Below are positions 52,625 to 59,613 of a DNA stretch of 64,000 bases, piece by piece; positions within the stretch are counted from its first letter, which is position 1; each line of letters opens with the position of its first letter. The DNA is taken from assembly GCF_017303275.1 (NCBI RefSeq), contig NZ_JAFKOJ010000007.1, forward strand, positions 124,001-188,000. The letters are read 5' to 3'. The notes under the pieces were generated by a model that was given only the letters and a program-made list of their open reading frames with translations, was not told the origin of the DNA and searched no databases. This DNA comes from Bacillus sp. NTK034 (GTDB lineage Bacteria > Bacillota > Bacilli > Bacillales > Cytobacillaceae). Both the position numbers and the translations under genes were made by a program.

Positions 52625-52978
52625 ATGAATAAAATTGAAATCTTTGACCCTGCACTATGCTGTCCAACGGGTGTGTGCGGTCCGAGTGTAGACCCAGAAC
52701 TAACCAGAATGGCATCGGCTGTCTTCGCATTGGAGAAAAAAGGCTTTGATATTAAACGATACAACCTGGCCAATGAACCAGCTGTGTTTGCAGACAATAA
52801 AGAGGTAAATAAGGTACTCCATGAAAAGGGACCTGATGCACTGCCAGTCACGTTATTAAACGGAGCAGTCGTGAAGGAAGGCAAGTATCCTTCAAACGAT
52901 GAACTTGCACAATGGTTTGAAGTGAAAGTGGAAGATCTCGCTCTTAAAAAGCCAAACGTAAAATTCAAGCTGATCTGA
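52625..52978 (+). CDS. arsD: ArsD arsenite metallochaperone
   Basis: 117 residues. EIFDPALCCPTGVCGPSVDPE gives Cys12, Cys13 and Cys18, the three ligands that pass As(III) to ArsA. The middle matches ArsD (VNKVLHEKGPDALPVTLLNGAVVKEGKYPS), with a thioredoxin-like fold. Starts after AAGGGAGCGAAAATC. arsA follows 21 bases later, as is normal for the pair. Confidence 0.95.
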   Translation: MNKIEIFDPALCCPTGVCGPSVDPELTRMASAVFALEKKGFDIKRYNLANEPAVFADNKEVNKVLHEKGPDALPVTLLNGAVVKEGKYPSNDELAQWFEVKVEDLALKKPNVKFKLI

Positions 52979-52999
52979 AAATAGGAAGGAGGAAGATGC

Positions 53000-54772
53000 A
53001 TGTTTCAACCATTTGATACAAGGGCGGTAACGAATACGAAATTTCTTTTCTTTACAGGAAAAGGAGGAGTAGGGAAAACGTCAACGGCTTGTGCCTCGGC
53101 TGTCAAGCTTGCGGATGAAGGAAAGCGGGTTCTGCTTGTCAGTACGGATCCGGCATCCAACTTGCAGGATGTTTTAGAGGTAGAGCTAACAAACACACCT
53201 ATGCCTGTGCCTGGGGTTTCGAATCTTTCTGCCTGTAATCTTGACCCAGAGGAAGCAGCCCGCGCTTATCGGGAAAAGACGATTGGACCTTATCGCGGCA
53301 AGCTCCCAGATTCAGTTGTGGCGACAATGGAAGAACAGCTATCAGGTGCCTGTACGGTTGAAATTGCCGCATTTGATGAATTCACTAGTTTGCTTTCAGA
53401 CGCCTCCGTTGTAGAGGCTTATGATCACATTATTTTTGATACCGCACCAACAGGCCATACTCTTCGTCTCCTTCAGCTGCCAACCGCCTGGAGCGGATTT
53501 TTAGAAGAAAGCACGCATGGTGCTTCATGCCTGGGACCACTCTCAGGACTTGCGGAAAAGAAACAGATTTATTCCATTACGATGGACGCTCTTGCTGATT
53601 CGACCCAAACCACATTAATTCTGGTGGCAAGACCAGATGAATCTTCTTTAGTTGAAGCAAGCCGTGCTGCCAAAGAATTAAAAGAGATTGGCATCAAGAA
53701 CCAGAGTCTGATTATAAATGGATTAATGCAGTCCCATATTCATGATGATGAGGTTTCAGCGTCATTCTTCCATCGTCAGCGGAACGCCTTAAAACGGATG
53801 CCAGACGATCTGAAGCAAGTGGCGACTTATTCACTGCCATTTGTCTCCTATTCCCTTACAGGGATTAAAAATCTGCGCTATTTGTTTAAGCAGTTTATCC
53901 TTCCGCAGACTGAATTGGCTATGGAGCAAAATTTGATCAGTTTGCCTGGACTAAGTGAAGTCATTGAAGATTTTTCTTCTACTAATACAAGAGTTATCTT
54001 TACAATGGGCAAGGGTGGAGTCGGCAAAACAACAATGGCCTCTGCTATCGCGGTCGGCTTAGCAGAAAAAGGTCACAAAGTCCATTTGACCACCACGGAT
54101 CCCGCAGCTCATCTCGAATTTGTCTTCCAGAATAGCCAGCTGAATCAGAACCTGAGCATCAGCCGCATCGATCCAAAAAAAGAAGTTGAGGCGTATAAAG
54201 CCGAGGTACTATCCAATGTAAGTGGTGAACTGGATGATGAGTCTTTAGCTTATATAGAAGAGGATTTAAATTCCCCATGTACAGAGGAGATTGCAGTATT
54301 TCGGGCTTTTGCAGAAGTCGTTGAGAAATCGAAGGATGAAGTGGTGGTCATTGATACCGCTCCATCAGGACATACCCTCTTGCTGCTGGATGCGGCTCAG
54401 TCCTATCATAAAGAGCTTGCGCGCTCAACGGGTGAGGTGCCTGAAAGTGTCAAAATGCTGCTTCCAAGGTTAAGAAACCCAAAAGAAACAGGAGTCGTGA
54501 TTGTTACATTGGCTGAAGCAACTCCTGTACTGGAAGCTGGCCGTTTGCAGGATGACTTAAAACGAGCAGATATTACGCCTAAGTGGTGGCTGATTAACCA
54601 AAGTCTATATGCAACAGAAACAAAAGATCCTGTTCTAAAAGGAAGAGCAAGTGCTGAGATCAACTGGATTGAAAAAGTGACCAATGAGCTAAGCGAAAAA
54701 TGTGCCATTGTTCCATTACAGAGCGAAGAAGGCTCTGGACACCAGGAATTGAAGAAGTTTATCAACCAATAG
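53000..54772 (+). CDS. arsA: ArsA arsenite-stimulated ATPase
   Basis: 590 residues in two homologous halves, each with a P-loop: GKGGVGKTS (about residue 19) and GKGGVGKTT (about 337), plus DTAPTGHTLRLLQLP and DTAPSGHTLLLLDA signal-transducer motifs. Cys residues for As(III) binding are at LSGACTVEIAAFDEF and LNSPCTEEIAVFRAF, one per half, with a further one in ASCLGPL. Couples ATP hydrolysis to ArsB. Cotranscribed with arsD and trxB. Confidence 0.95.
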   Translation: MFQPFDTRAVTNTKFLFFTGKGGVGKTSTACASAVKLADEGKRVLLVSTDPASNLQDVLEVELTNTPMPVPGVSNLSACNLDPEEAARAYREKTIGPYRGKLPDSVVATMEEQLSGACTVEIAAFDEFTSLLSDASVVEAYDHIIFDTAPTGHTLRLLQLPTAWSGFLEESTHGASCLGPLSGLAEKKQIYSITMDALADSTQTTLILVARPDESSLVEASRAAKELKEIGIKNQSLIINGLMQSHIHDDEVSASFFHRQRNALKRMPDDLKQVATYSLPFVSYSLTGIKNLRYLFKQFILPQTELAMEQNLISLPGLSEVIEDFSSTNTRVIFTMGKGGVGKTTMASAIAVGLAEKGHKVHLTTTDPAAHLEFVFQNSQLNQNLSISRIDPKKEVEAYKAEVLSNVSGELDDESLAYIEEDLNSPCTEEIAVFRAFAEVVEKSKDEVVVIDTAPSGHTLLLLDAAQSYHKELARSTGEVPESVKMLLPRLRNPKETGVVIVTLAEATPVLEAGRLQDDLKRADITPKWWLINQSLYATETKDPVLKGRASAEINWIEKVTNELSEKCAIVPLQSEEGSGHQELKKFINQ

Positions 54773-54785
54773 CGGAGGGATTAAG

Positions 54786-55733
54786 ATGGAAAAGGTCGTC
54801 ATTTTAGGGACAGGTCCAGCAGGATTAACAGCAGCCATTTATTTAGCGCGTGCAAATATGAAGCCAATAGTGATCGAGGGTACGCAGCCAGGAGGACAAT
54901 TGACGTTAACAACCGAAGTAGAGAATTTTCCAGGGTTTACAGACGGGGTAATGGGTCCTGAATTAATGGACAATATGCGAAAGCAGGCAGAAAGATTTGG
55001 AGCTGAGTTTAAAAGAGGGTGGGTAACTGAAACAAATCTTTCCAAAAAGCCATTTACACTAAAAGTGAGCGGTTTAGGAGAAATACAGACGGAAGCGCTG
55101 ATTCTTTCCACGGGTGCATCCGCTAAACTTCTAGGCATTCCTGGTGAATTAGAAAATATTGGACGGGGAGTCAGCACATGTGCGACTTGTGACGGATTCT
55201 TTTATCGCGGCAAGAAAGTGATTATCGTTGGCGGTGGGGATTCGGCTATGGAAGAAGCCAATTTCTTAACGAAGTTTGCTTCAGAAGTGACCGTTGTTCA
55301 CCGCCGTGACGAACTTAGGGCTTCAAAGATTATGCAGGATCGTGCCAAAGAGAATGCGAAAATATCTTGGGCGCTCAACAATACGCCGATTGAAGTGATA
55401 TCCGATGGAATGAAAGTGACAGGCTTAAAAGTTCGAGACAATGTGACAGGAAAAGAAGAAGTGATCGAAACAGACGGGATTTTCGTTGCGATTGGACATA
55501 CGCCAAATACGGCTTTCCTCAATGGACAAATCGAAACGGATGAAACAGGCTATATTAATGTTGTACCTGGAACAACGGAAACCAATATCCCTGGCGTTTT
55601 TGCCTGCGGTGATGTACAAGATAAGAAATACCGCCAGGCAATTACAGCTGCAGGAACAGGATGCATGTCAGCACTTGATGCCGAACGGTACCTAGAAGGA
55701 ACTCCAACACACGATTGGAGCAAATCACTATAA
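54786..55733 (+). CDS. trxB: Thioredoxin reductase-like flavoprotein
   Basis: 315 residues. FAD motif GTGPAGLTAAIYLARA, redox-active CATCDG at about 136, NADPH motif GGGDSAMEEA and GVFACGDVQDKKYRQAITAAGTG. Supplies reducing power for the thioredoxin-dependent ArsC. Its presence in the ars operon is common in Bacillus-type operons and in arsT-like arrangements. Starts 13 bases after arsA. Confidence 0.93.
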   Translation: MEKVVILGTGPAGLTAAIYLARANMKPIVIEGTQPGGQLTLTTEVENFPGFTDGVMGPELMDNMRKQAERFGAEFKRGWVTETNLSKKPFTLKVSGLGEIQTEALILSTGASAKLLGIPGELENIGRGVSTCATCDGFFYRGKKVIIVGGGDSAMEEANFLTKFASEVTVVHRRDELRASKIMQDRAKENAKISWALNNTPIEVISDGMKVTGLKVRDNVTGKEEVIETDGIFVAIGHTPNTAFLNGQIETDETGYINVVPGTTETNIPGVFACGDVQDKKYRQAITAAGTGCMSALDAERYLEGTPTHDWSKSL

Positions 55734-55747
55734 AAGGCGGGAGCATC

Positions 55748-56167
55748 ATGACAAAAAACTATCATGAATTAATAAAAGATCGTATCTACATTGGCGGAGC
55801 CGATGATGTAAAAGAGATGATGAGAAATGAAAAAGCAGATGTAATTTTCGATTTGCGGGCAGAGGCTCCAGAAGCGGACTATGATCGGATTCATAGTCCT
55901 ATTGTGGATGATGCAGAAAATCAGGATGGATCCATTAAGCAGTCTATTGAGCATGTGGTGAATGCCTATAATGAGGGGAAAAAAGTGTACTTCCACTGTG
56001 CGGGAGGAAGCAACCGCACTGGGACTGTTGCAATTGGATCATTGTTATCGCTAGGAAAAGCTAAGACAATCGAAGAAGCAGAAGAGATGGCGAAGGCCGC
56101 ACGTCCTAAAATCAATGTAAAACCAGAAATGAAAGAGTCCCTTCATCGTCTTTTCCCCAATGCTTAA
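55748..56167 (+). CDS. Dual-specificity phosphatase-like protein in the ars operon
   Basis: 139 residues. The catalytic loop is VYFHCAGGSNRTGTVAIG (H-C-x-x-G-x-x-R-T) with Asp upstream (PIVDDAENQDG), so a cysteine-based phosphatase of the DSP/PTP fold. Such a fold can be reused for arsenate chemistry, because ArsC enzymes of the LMW and Cdc25-like type derive from phosphatases. Whether it acts on arsenate or phosphotyrosine cannot be told. Start 55748, 14 bases after the trxB stop; cotranscribed. Confidence 0.75.
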   Translation: MTKNYHELIKDRIYIGGADDVKEMMRNEKADVIFDLRAEAPEADYDRIHSPIVDDAENQDGSIKQSIEHVVNAYNEGKKVYFHCAGGSNRTGTVAIGSLLSLGKAKTIEEAEEMAKAARPKINVKPEMKESLHRLFPNA

Positions 56168-56218
56168 TGATAAAATGGTTTGAGGCTTCATTGAATATAA
56201 ATTAGGGGTGAGGAGAAC

Positions 56219-56497
56219 GTGAATATTACAGATCAGGCTCGTGATTTCTTGAAACAGTTATTTGAAGAACACAATGCCAAAAACGTACGTTTTTATTTTG
56301 CAGGCTTTGGCTGAGGACAGCCAAAGGTAGGACTGGCTCTGGATGAGCCAGGTGAAGAGGATAAAATTAGTGAGATTAACGGCATCACAGTGGCAATCGA
56401 TCCTAACATTGAAAACGTAACACAAAATCTTGTTTTGGATTTTAGCCAGGAAGCGAATGGACTTGTGCTATTAGGGAATGAAAGTGATTGCTGCTAG
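56219..56497 (+). CDS. HesB-like probable selenoprotein (in-frame UGA at codon 32)
   Basis: GTG start behind GAGGAGAAC. The frame runs MNITDQARDFLKQLFEEH ... RFYFAGFG-[UGA]-GQPKVGLALDEPGEEDK and on to LLGNESDCC, 92 codons. HesB/YfhF-type proteins of this kind carry FAGFG-C-G at exactly this place, and bacterial selenocysteine versions of the family are known. Translation on both sides of the UGA is coherent, and the hairpin at 56333-56351 fits a bacterial SECIS. The U32 plus C-terminal Cys91-Cys92 triad matches the three-Cys layout of IscA/HesB, suited to binding iron, an Fe-S cluster or perhaps arsenite. Last gene of the arsD-arsA-trxB-phosphatase operon. The alternative is a Cys-to-stop mutation. 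Confidence 0.7.
56333..56351 (+). promoter_or_regulatory. Candidate bacterial SECIS hairpin
   Basis: CTGGCTC-TGGAT-GAGCCAG: a perfect 7-bp stem with a 5-base loop, beginning 18 bases after the UGA (56312-56314). The loop starts 25 bases after the UGA and has G in its second position. Those are the known rules for bacterial SECIS elements (loop 16-37 bases downstream, G among the first two loop bases). Confidence 0.65.
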
Positions 56498-56503
56498 GAT
56501 TAT

Positions 56504-56540
56504 TAAAGGAGCTTGGTGAACACCAGCTCCTTTAACTTTT
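56504..56540 (+). terminator. Terminator after the HesB-like gene
   Basis: TAAAGGAGCT-t-GGTG / CACC-AGCTCCTTTA followed by a T-rich tract. It closes the arsenic operon. Confidence 0.85.
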
Positions 56541-56575
56541 CCTCCAAAAATTACTCCAATTCATTGTTATTCATT

Positions 56576-56731
56576 CTAGCATTCGCAAATGCAAACACAT
56601 TGATTTTGTTTGCTTGGTTCTGAGGCTTTTTTTACTGAAGAGAACTTCGTGACAAGTTTTCTAAAAAAGGATTCCTCGTTTGTTTCCTGCTGTTTTGTTT
56701 TAATGATCAATTCATAATTGTAATAATCCAT
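56576..56731 (-). CDS. Small protein with C-terminal CVCICEC cysteine cluster
   Basis: 51 residues: MDYYNYELIIKTKQQ..., a Lys-rich middle (RKLVTKFSSVKKASEPSKQNQ) and the tail CVCICEC. Strong ribosome site AAGGAGGAG before ATG 56731. Four Cys in alternate positions at the very end resemble metallothionein-like or thiolate tails and would bind As(III) or a soft metal. It lies 52 bases downstream of arsR2 in the same direction, and a copy of that regulator's operator sits at 56751, right before it. Missed by length thresholds; no family known to me. Confidence 0.65.
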   Translation of the reverse strand: MDYYNYELIIKTKQQETNEESFFRKLVTKFSSVKKASEPSKQNQCVCICEC

Positions 56732-56750
56732 CTTTAACTCCTCCTTATTA

Positions 56751-56766
56751 ATCAAAAAAAGTTGAT
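56751..56766 (-). promoter_or_regulatory. ArsR2-type operator 1
   Basis: ATCAAAAAAAGTTGAT, conforming to ATCAA-N6-TTGAT, between arsR2 and the CVCICEC gene. Confidence 0.6.
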
Positions 56767-56783
56767 ATATATTTTAAAAAAAT

Positions 56784-57110
56784 TTAGCAGCAAGTAGGTT
56801 TAAACAAGCAGCATAGCTCTGACGATAATAGGTGATTTAATTCTTCTTGATTCAGTTCGTAAAAACTCCAGGTGCCTTTTGTTTCTTTTTTGATAATATT
56901 GGCATCCAGTAAGATCTTTAAATGATAGGACAGTTTGGATTGGCTCATTTCCATTAGTGGAGCGAGATCACACACGCACATGGAGCCGTTCTGGGTTAAT
57001 AAATTCATAATTTGAAGCCGCTTTTTATCTGCTATGGCTTTAAACTTTCCCTCATAATGCTCAAATAGATGGTCCATTGATTGATTTTGGTTTGTTATTT
57101 CTGATTTCAT
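56784..57110 (-). CDS. arsR: Second ArsR-family repressor with Cys-rich ends
   Basis: 108 residues from ATG 57110. The metal-binding start of helix 3 is SMCVCDL, the ArsR signature, and the end is SELCCLFKPTCC, adding two vicinal pairs. Winged helix MSQSKLSYHLKILLDANIIKKETKGTWSFYEL. The alternative TTG at 57134 falls within an operator. It is transcribed away from the CC-peptide-arsI genes, with a ~300-base divergent region holding four operator copies. It has a different target sequence from the first ArsR. Confidence 0.88.
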   Translation of the reverse strand: MKSEITNQNQSMDHLFEHYEGKFKAIADKKRLQIMNLLTQNGSMCVCDLAPLMEMSQSKLSYHLKILLDANIIKKETKGTWSFYELNQEELNHLLSSELCCLFKPTCC

Positions 57111-57129
57111 TGCATCCACTCTTTCTTTA

Positions 57130-57145
57130 ATCAAAAATTCTTGAT
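57130..57145. promoter_or_regulatory. ArsR2-type operator 2
   Basis: ATCAAAAATTCTTGAT, overlapping the leader of arsR2; probable autoregulation. Confidence 0.65.
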
Positions 57146-57188
57146 GAGTTAATCATATATCCAAAATTTTCATATGTCAATTTGTAAA

Positions 57189-57204
57189 ATCAAAATAATT
57201 TGAT
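57189..57204. promoter_or_regulatory. ArsR2-type operator 3
   Basis: ATCAAAATAATTTGAT, a near-perfect palindrome (ATCAAA/TTTGAT) in the divergent region. Confidence 0.65.
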
Positions 57205-57316
57205 TAATAAGCAAAATAGATGATTATCATAATGTTAATTTTTCAAGGTGAGGATTTTCATTAATTCAGATTTGAAATCCATCGATAAAAACTATTAACT
57301 ACTTAAAAAATAATTA

Positions 57317-57332
57317 ATCAAATTATTTTGAT
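57317..57332. promoter_or_regulatory. ArsR2-type operator 4
   Basis: ATCAAATTATTTTGAT, the reverse complement of ATCAAAATAATTTGAT at 57189, in the divergent region. Confidence 0.65.
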
Positions 57333-57378
57333 AAATCGGTTGCATTTAGAAATAATTGCTAATATACTTTAATTATAA

Positions 57379-57394
57379 ATCAAAAAAAATTGAT
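57379..57394. promoter_or_regulatory. ArsR2-type operator 5
   Basis: ATCAAAAAAAATTGAT, 23 bases before the ATG of the CC peptide. Confidence 0.65.
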
Positions 57395-57417
57395 TTAAAA
57401 AAAGGGAGCTGTTAAAG

Positions 57418-57582
57418 ATGAATATTATTAACAAGTTTACTGGCAAATCCTCTAAGTCATCTGGCTGCTGTGATAATGAAATCAAGGAGGCAACGACACA
57501 GGAAGACCACTGCTGCGGAACTTCGGAGGTACAGTCTTCCTGCAGCGGCACATCTGATGAACAACAGACCTCTTGCTGCTAA
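57418..57582 (+). CDS. Small peptide with three vicinal Cys pairs
   Basis: 54 residues with seven Cys: SGCCDNE, DHCCGTS, SSCSGTS and a terminal TSCC. The rest is Ser/Thr/Glu-rich and hydrophilic. AAGGGAGCTGTTAAAG precedes ATG 57418. It is preceded by operator 5 and followed 38 bases later by arsI, so both are an ArsR2-controlled operon. The SSCC-like ends recur in ArsI. A role as intracellular arsenite or organoarsenical buffer or donor is inferred from the thiol pairs and context. Confidence 0.7.
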   Translation: MNIINKFTGKSSKSSGCCDNEIKEATTQEDHCCGTSEVQSSCSGTSDEQQTSCC

Positions 57583-57620
57583 TATAAAAAAATCTTAAAG
57601 GACCTAAAGGAGCGATTAGT

Positions 57621-58064
57621 ATGAAGGTACATGTAGGAATTAATGTAACGGACTTAAATCAATCAATTGAATTCTACTCAAAAGTATTTAATACTGAACC
57701 AGTAAAAGTAAAAGAAGATTATGCAAAGTTTTTACTTGAAGATCCAGGTCTCAATTTCACCTTGAATTTAAAGGATGAGGTTTCAGGAAACCAGGTGGGG
57801 CATTTTGGTTTTCAGGTCGAAAATCGGGAAGAAGTTGTCCAACACAAAGAACGATTAGAGAAACTCGGTTTCTTTGCCCGTGAAGAGATGGATGTTACTT
57901 GCTGCTATGCTACGCAGGATAAATTTTGGGTGACGGATCCAGACGGAAACGAATGGGAATTTTTCTATACTAAATCTGATGTGGAGTCAATGAAGACTGA
58001 TTCCTCCTGCTGTACGCCGGAACCAGTCAAAATTGAAATTAAAAATTCTTCGTGTTGTTCATAA
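57621..58064 (+). CDS. arsI: ArsI-type C-As lyase / CadI-family VOC metalloenzyme
   Basis: 147 residues of vicinal-oxygen-chelate fold. Ligands: His4 (MKVHVGINV), His at GHFGFQV, Glu in DGNEWEFFYT, and the paired Cys in MDVTCCYATQDKFW that binds organoarsenicals. The C-terminus carries DSSCCTPE and NSSCCS. ArsI breaks the carbon-arsenic bond of methylarsenite and aromatic arsenicals with Fe(II) and oxygen. Start after AAAGGAGCG. It follows the CC peptide closely. Confidence 0.9.
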   Translation: MKVHVGINVTDLNQSIEFYSKVFNTEPVKVKEDYAKFLLEDPGLNFTLNLKDEVSGNQVGHFGFQVENREEVVQHKERLEKLGFFAREEMDVTCCYATQDKFWVTDPDGNEWEFFYTKSDVESMKTDSSCCTPEPVKIEIKNSSCCS

Positions 58065-58206
58065 CAACAAATAAAAAACTGAGAATCTCAGACCCGCCGA
58101 ATATTTATTTATTCTTTAAATATACTATTGACTTCAAGAGTCTTTTTAGATAACAAAAAAACAGCTCAGAAATATATCATTTAAACCTATCTAAAGTGGT
58201 ATTTTG

Positions 58207-58312
58207 TTGACATTCGTGGTCAAATCAAATATTATAATGGTAACAGAACCCACCACGCCTCTTATCAATGCGGACCAAGGTGGGTCATTTTTTATTTAAG
58301 GAGAAAATAATT
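58207..58312 (+). ncRNA. Promoter and structured leader RNA of the Abi gene
   Basis: TTGACA (58207-58212), 17 bp, TATTAT (58230-58235) gives a start near 58242. The leader immediately forms ACCCACC (58248-58254) with GGTGGGT (58279-58285), then a T-rich tract CATTTTTTATTT, 13 bases before the AAGGAG site. Thus a terminator-like hairpin precedes translation of the toxin-like gene. It could be a separate small RNA with a guarding or antitoxin role, or an attenuator. Confidence 0.55.
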
Positions 58313-59218
58313 TTGACTTCTGAAAGAGATAAGTCCAAAATAAAACCACCTACTACGTTTAAAGAACAAGTAGAGTTATATAAGGGTAGAAAACTTTACA
58401 TTGAAGATTCAGAATATGCCGAAAATACCCTGCAGCGTGTTAATTATTATCGACTAACAGCTTATGGACTTACTCTTAAGGATCCACTAATAAAAGATGA
58501 TTATGTAGCAGGTTCATCATTTAATAAAATGCTTTCAATATATGATTTTGATCGTCGCTTACGTTTATTACTCTTAGGAGCAATGGAAACCATTGAAATT
58601 GCCTTTAGAACGCATATCTCCTATGAAACAGCACATAAATTCGGACCTTTGGGATATAGAGATAAAGAAAACTTTATTAATGAAAAATTCCATCAAGATT
58701 CATTATCCGAGCTAGATATGTTAATTGAAAAGAGTCGTAGAGGTGAGCTGTTTGTAGAACATCACTTCAAAAAATACGACGGTGAATTCCCAATTTGGGC
58801 TGCCATAGAAGTCACTTCTTTTGGATTTCTTTCTAAATTTTATCGAAATCTAAAAGAAGATTTAAAAAGACATATAGCAAAAAACTATTACAATGTCCCT
58901 TATCTTTATATGGAAAGTTGGCTACAAACTTTATCCAACGTCCGTAATGTTTGTGCTCATTATGGCCGACTATATAACAAGCAGCTCACATTCAAACCTA
59001 AATTATTCAGGGATGAATTTAAGCATTTTAGCAATCAGTATATATACTCTGGTATTTATATAACTGAAAGATTACTAACCAGAACTGAAGGAAATAGATT
59101 TATTACGGATCTGGATGCTCTTATATCTGAATATGAGTCAGATATTGACTTTGTTCATATTGGATTTCCTTCAAACTGGAAAAAACTTTTGGAAAAAGCA
59201 AATAAAAAAAAGCCATAA
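58313..59218 (+). CDS. AbiD/AbiF-type abortive infection protein (Abi_2, HEPN fold)
   Basis: 301 residues, TTG start behind AAGGAG. Abi_2 family signs: FKEQVELYKGRKLYIEDSEYAENTLQRVNYYRLTAYG near the start, YDFDRRLRLLLLGAMETIEIAFR, and the HEPN RNase motif NVRNVCAHYGRLYN (R-x4-H) near residue 211. Such proteins cut RNA or otherwise stop growth upon phage infection. The structured leader at 58248 and a clean terminator behind it make it a self-contained unit. It is downstream of the arsenic cargo. Confidence 0.85.
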   Translation: MTSERDKSKIKPPTTFKEQVELYKGRKLYIEDSEYAENTLQRVNYYRLTAYGLTLKDPLIKDDYVAGSSFNKMLSIYDFDRRLRLLLLGAMETIEIAFRTHISYETAHKFGPLGYRDKENFINEKFHQDSLSELDMLIEKSRRGELFVEHHFKKYDGEFPIWAAIEVTSFGFLSKFYRNLKEDLKRHIAKNYYNVPYLYMESWLQTLSNVRNVCAHYGRLYNKQLTFKPKLFRDEFKHFSNQYIYSGIYITERLLTRTEGNRFITDLDALISEYESDIDFVHIGFPSNWKKLLEKANKKKP

Positions 59219-59221
59219 TCC

Positions 59222-59250
59222 AGGAGAGTGAATAAATCACTCTCCTTTTT
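59222..59250 (+). terminator. Terminator after the Abi gene
   Basis: AGGAGAGTGA / TCACTCTCCT, 10-bp perfect stem followed by TTTTT. Confidence 0.9.
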
Positions 59251-59349
59251 CCACGTTTAATGACATGTTTTCTAATCATTGGATGGTGGTTTTTATTTAC
59301 TATGGTTTAAAAAAATGATGCGATAGTGTACAAAAAAGGGTTATACATA

Positions 59350-59451
59350 TTAAACATGAATAATGTGTATAACCCTATATTTTATGTGCATTTTTTTAAT
59401 TTGGGTATTGATAAAGCTCACCATCAAGTTCATTGCTTCATACGTAACCAT
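59350..59451 (-). pseudogene. Hol-Tox-type toxin fragment (N-terminal half)
   Basis: 33-residue frame starting MVTYEAMNLMVSF, the typical start of small holin-like toxins (M-x-x-Y-E-A-x-x-L-M), with TAAGGAAAGGGGG as ribosome site. After VSF the hydrophobic core is replaced by INTQIKKMHIKYR..., so the toxin is truncated or recombined. A hairpin AGGGTTATACA/TGTATAACCCT spans 59337-59376. It lacks the C-terminal half that survives at 37826-37891. Confidence 0.45.
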
Positions 59452-59613
59452 CAGCGGCACCCCCTTTCCTTAATGGATTGGAGGAGACCGCTGCCCACCC
59501 TGCGTTTGCTGTACAAAAAAAGTATATCATATGGGAAGTAAGAGTACCTATATTAAGAAAGTACCCTTAATGATTTTTTGAAACGGCTAATTTAGCCTAG
59601 TATGATGAAGATG

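Noticed and set aside
59326..59541. Plus-strand frame of 71 residues
   Set aside because: No ribosome site; it is antisense to the toxin fragment and to a hairpin.
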